Assembly: GCF_011075055.1 (NCBI RefSeq)
Contig: NC_058144.1
Coordinates: forward strand, 17,827,307 to 17,891,306
Reading direction: 5' to 3'
Origin: Mangifera indica
Taxonomy: Eukaryota; Streptophyta; Magnoliopsida; Sapindales; Anacardiaceae
DNA: 64,000 bases
Of this stretch, positions 61,803-64,000 are shown one piece after another. Numbering within the stretch: position 1 is the first letter of the stretch; the number at the start of each line of letters is the position of its first letter. Under the pieces are notes generated by a model. It was not told the DNA's origin. It searched no databases and saw nothing but the letters and a program-made list of their open reading frames with translations. Both the position numbers and the translations under genes were made by a program.

Positions 61803-64000
61803 ATCTCTTATTGCACTGTAGTCAGTCAGTCATATATGTAATGTTGAATTTGGCTACATATTTATCATGCTTCAGCTATGACAAAGGTTTTGTTAGTGAG
61901 TTAGTCAAATTGTCATCTATATCAATCCTTGTTATTTGTATGTCACCTTGTTGAACAATCTCACGAATCAAGTGATATTATCTTAATATGTGCTTGGACC
62001 TTTGATGAGACCGCGACTACTTTGCCTGAACAATCTCTTTATTGTTGTTGTAATGGAGTTCAGTTAGCTTAACAATACTCAAGACCACTCTAAGTTCAGT
62101 TACAATCTTCTTGATTAATATAGTCTTTTTTATCACTTCAGAGATGACAATGTACTTGAACTTTATTTAGAATCAGCCACTATACTTTGTTTGAAGCTTT
62201 TCTAGCAAACTACAACATTGTTTAAATAAAACAAAAACCTTGATTGAGATTTGTAATCATCTCAATCAATTGGGAAACTATAGTCACTATAACCTCTAAT
62301 AGTGAGTTCAAATTCCCCTTTATAAACCAAGAACTCATCTTTAGTCCTTCTCAAGTATTTTATGATATTCTTAACAACCATCCAATGTTTTTCATCTAGA
62401 TCAGGTGATATATGCTACAAGCACTTAAGGCATATAAGATATTAATCCTTGTGCATAGCATAATGTACATCATTGATTCTATAACTGAGGCATATGAGAT
62501 CTTACTAATCTTACCTCTCTCAGATTGTGTGCTTGAATACATATCTTTTAATAGAAATCCTTTCTTAGATTCTTCCATATATAATATAGTCAATACCTTG
62601 TCTATGTGCATGCTTTGACTTAGGCCCAACAATCTACTTTCTCTATCTTAGTAAATTTTAATCCAAAAATATAGGTTGTCTCTCTTAAGTCTTTCATAGA
62701 GCAACTCTTAGATAACTAAATCTTTAATGATTGCAAGTTCGGTATGCATTTCCAATAATAAAGACATCATCAACATACAATATCAGAAATGTGATCATAC
62801 TCCCATTGTCCTTTTTATGCACACATGGTTCATCTTCTTTTTTGATAAATCCAAATTCTCAAATGACCTCATCAAAATGAATATTCTAGCTCCTCAAAGC
62901 ATATTTAAGTTTATAAATAGACTTTTACGGCTTGCAAACTTTTGTCTGTCCAGCAAGAACAAAACTATCAAGTTACACTATATAGATGTCCTCTATAAGG
63001 TTATCATTCAAGAATGCAACCTTGACATTCATCTAAAAGATTTCATAGTTATAATACACAGTTGTAGCAAGTATAATCCAAATAGGTTTAAGCATAACAA
63101 TTGACAAAAAATGTTTCATCATAGTCAATATCATACCTCTTAGTAAAACCTTTGGCAACCAATTATGTTTTATAAGTATGCATGTTACCTTCCATGTTGT
63201 TTTTCTTTTTGATAACCTATTTGCACCCTATGAGTTTTACCCTTTTAAGTGCATCCACTAGAGTCTATACTTGGTTTTGGTACATAGAGTCTATTTCATA
63301 TTTTATGGCATCCAACCATTTGTTTTATTATGGACTCAAAACAACCTCGTCATAGGTCTTAGGTTCATCATCGTGGATGACCAGTACGTCACGATACTAG
63401 TCAAGAGGAAACCAAATCTTTTTGGCTTATGTAGACCTGCGTAGCTCTTATGTGTGTTGAGGTTATTCCACTTAAGATGAAGGAACTTCCTTATCATAAT
63501 CAACCATCTAAGCTGACATATCGTCTAGTCTAACATATGTGATAACTTAGTATAGGAACTTCATCGAGTTCCACCCTCATCTTACTGGTTTCCTTGAGAA
63601 TAAATTCTTTCTTAAAGAACACACCGATGCAAGTAACAAAGACTTTTTTCTCCTCTAGGTGGTAGAAACGATATCCCTTAATAACCATTAGGTACCCTAC
63701 AAAGAAACACTTTTCAAACTTAGTACTCAGCCTGTTCGAAGTCAATTTCTTAACATACGCTTTATAGTCCCAAATCCATAAGTAATCTAGATTGGGTTTT
63801 CACCCAATCCACAACTCATATAGAGTTTTATCCACAAATTTAGATATGACATGGTTTAATGTGTAAGCAACAATTTCTAGGGCATAACCCTAAAAAGACA
63901 TGGGTAGATCGGTAAAACTAATCATGGACTTGACTATTTCCATTAAAGTCTTATTCCTCTGTTCAAACACATCATTATATTGTGGTGTATCAGAAAGAGT
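61803..64000 (-). pseudogene. Ty1/copia pol relic (integrase end, RT, RNase H), runs off right edge
   Basis: Minus-strand domains run from right to left. Integrase C-terminal piece at 63530-63745: STKFEKCFFVGYLMVIKGY, then FYHLEEKKVFVTCIGVF. RT near 62750-63110: YNYEIFQMNVKVAFLND and RSWNIHFDEVI-like, then YVDDVFIIGN. RT/RH linker at 62396-62632: MLGLSQSMHIDKVLTILYM, then YASVIESMMYIMLCTRINILYA. RNase H end near 61860-62060: RSHQRSKHIL, then YHLIREIVQQGDI and LTNSLTKPLS. The YVDD catalytic box is intact, but stops interrupt the frame. The clade is possibly Tork/TNT1-like. The 3' LTR abuts at 61802, giving orientation and structure. Confidence 0.85.

Noticed and set aside
62727..63104. 125-codon forward open frame
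   Set aside because: The opposite strand encodes copia RT motifs (FQMNVKVAFLND), so the forward frame is a shadow.
1..64000. tRNA, rRNA or microRNA genes
   Set aside because: No cloverleaf boxes, rRNA segments or convincing short hairpins were recognised by eye; a dedicated scan was not possible.

Overview
The window is nuclear DNA of a flowering plant, most likely a eudicot. The evidence is spliced genes with GT/AG introns, plant-specific families (a SKU5-similar multicopper-oxidase-like protein and a plant-type PARN-like protein), very AT-rich intergenic DNA, and dense plant LTR retrotransposons with initiator-Met-type primer-binding sites. Only two host genes are supported, both on the + strand near the edges. 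Everything between them (about 9.4-55.1 kb) and after 59 kb is layered, mostly dead transposon sequence.

Layout. (1) 1-9440: the 3' part of a SKU5-similar gene, five exons, whose last intron is 6.9 kb long and filled with a decayed Ty3/gypsy element (two LTRs head to head, then gag-PR-RT-RH-IN with an internal 0.34-kb tandem duplication) and a small copia integrase scrap. (2) 10541-12980: a truncated copia LTR and a minus-strand gypsy remnant. (3) 12985-24960: a gypsy element whose 5' LTR is split by a 9.5-kb Mutator-like element (13187-22704). That element has 20-bp terminal inverted repeats, a perfect 9-bp target duplication, a minus-strand MuDR/MULE transposase relic and a convergent plus-strand DUF1985-Ulp1 (C48) protease-like gene, with arrays of subterminal tandem repeats on both sides. 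This is the most notable system here and resembles the Ulp1-carrying MULEs (Kaonashi type) known in plants. (4) 25177-32473: minus-strand gypsy 3' end with its LTR, a SIRE-like copia LTR, and a large reverse-oriented gypsy LTR. (5) 32474-51390: nested gypsy elements. One element (pol at about 33.3-34.7 kb and 47.9-48.6 kb, 3' LTR 48587-51390) seems to be interrupted by a second (LTR copies 34706-37014 and 45766-47880, pol 37.4-40.5 kb), itself broken by a copia LTR and a Tat-like LTR. A non-autonomous hAT element (46744-47690) sits in the second LTR copy only. (6) 51435-54850: an internally deleted copia LTR and another reverse-oriented gypsy LTR. (7) 55179-58211: a complete seven-exon gene for a 621-residue PARN-like protein with a mitochondrial-type presequence and a degraded DEDD active site. 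(8) 59100-64000: copia LTRs in both orientations and a minus-strand Ty1/copia element (3' LTR 60140-61802, then RH, RT and IN reading leftward) running off the right edge.

The two host genes show no evident functional link. Nearly all long open frames in the middle are pieces of frameshifted transposon proteins or chance frames in AT-rich repeats. Family and clade names for the transposons come from motif recognition by eye; LTR edges without TG/CA ends or target duplications are approximate.
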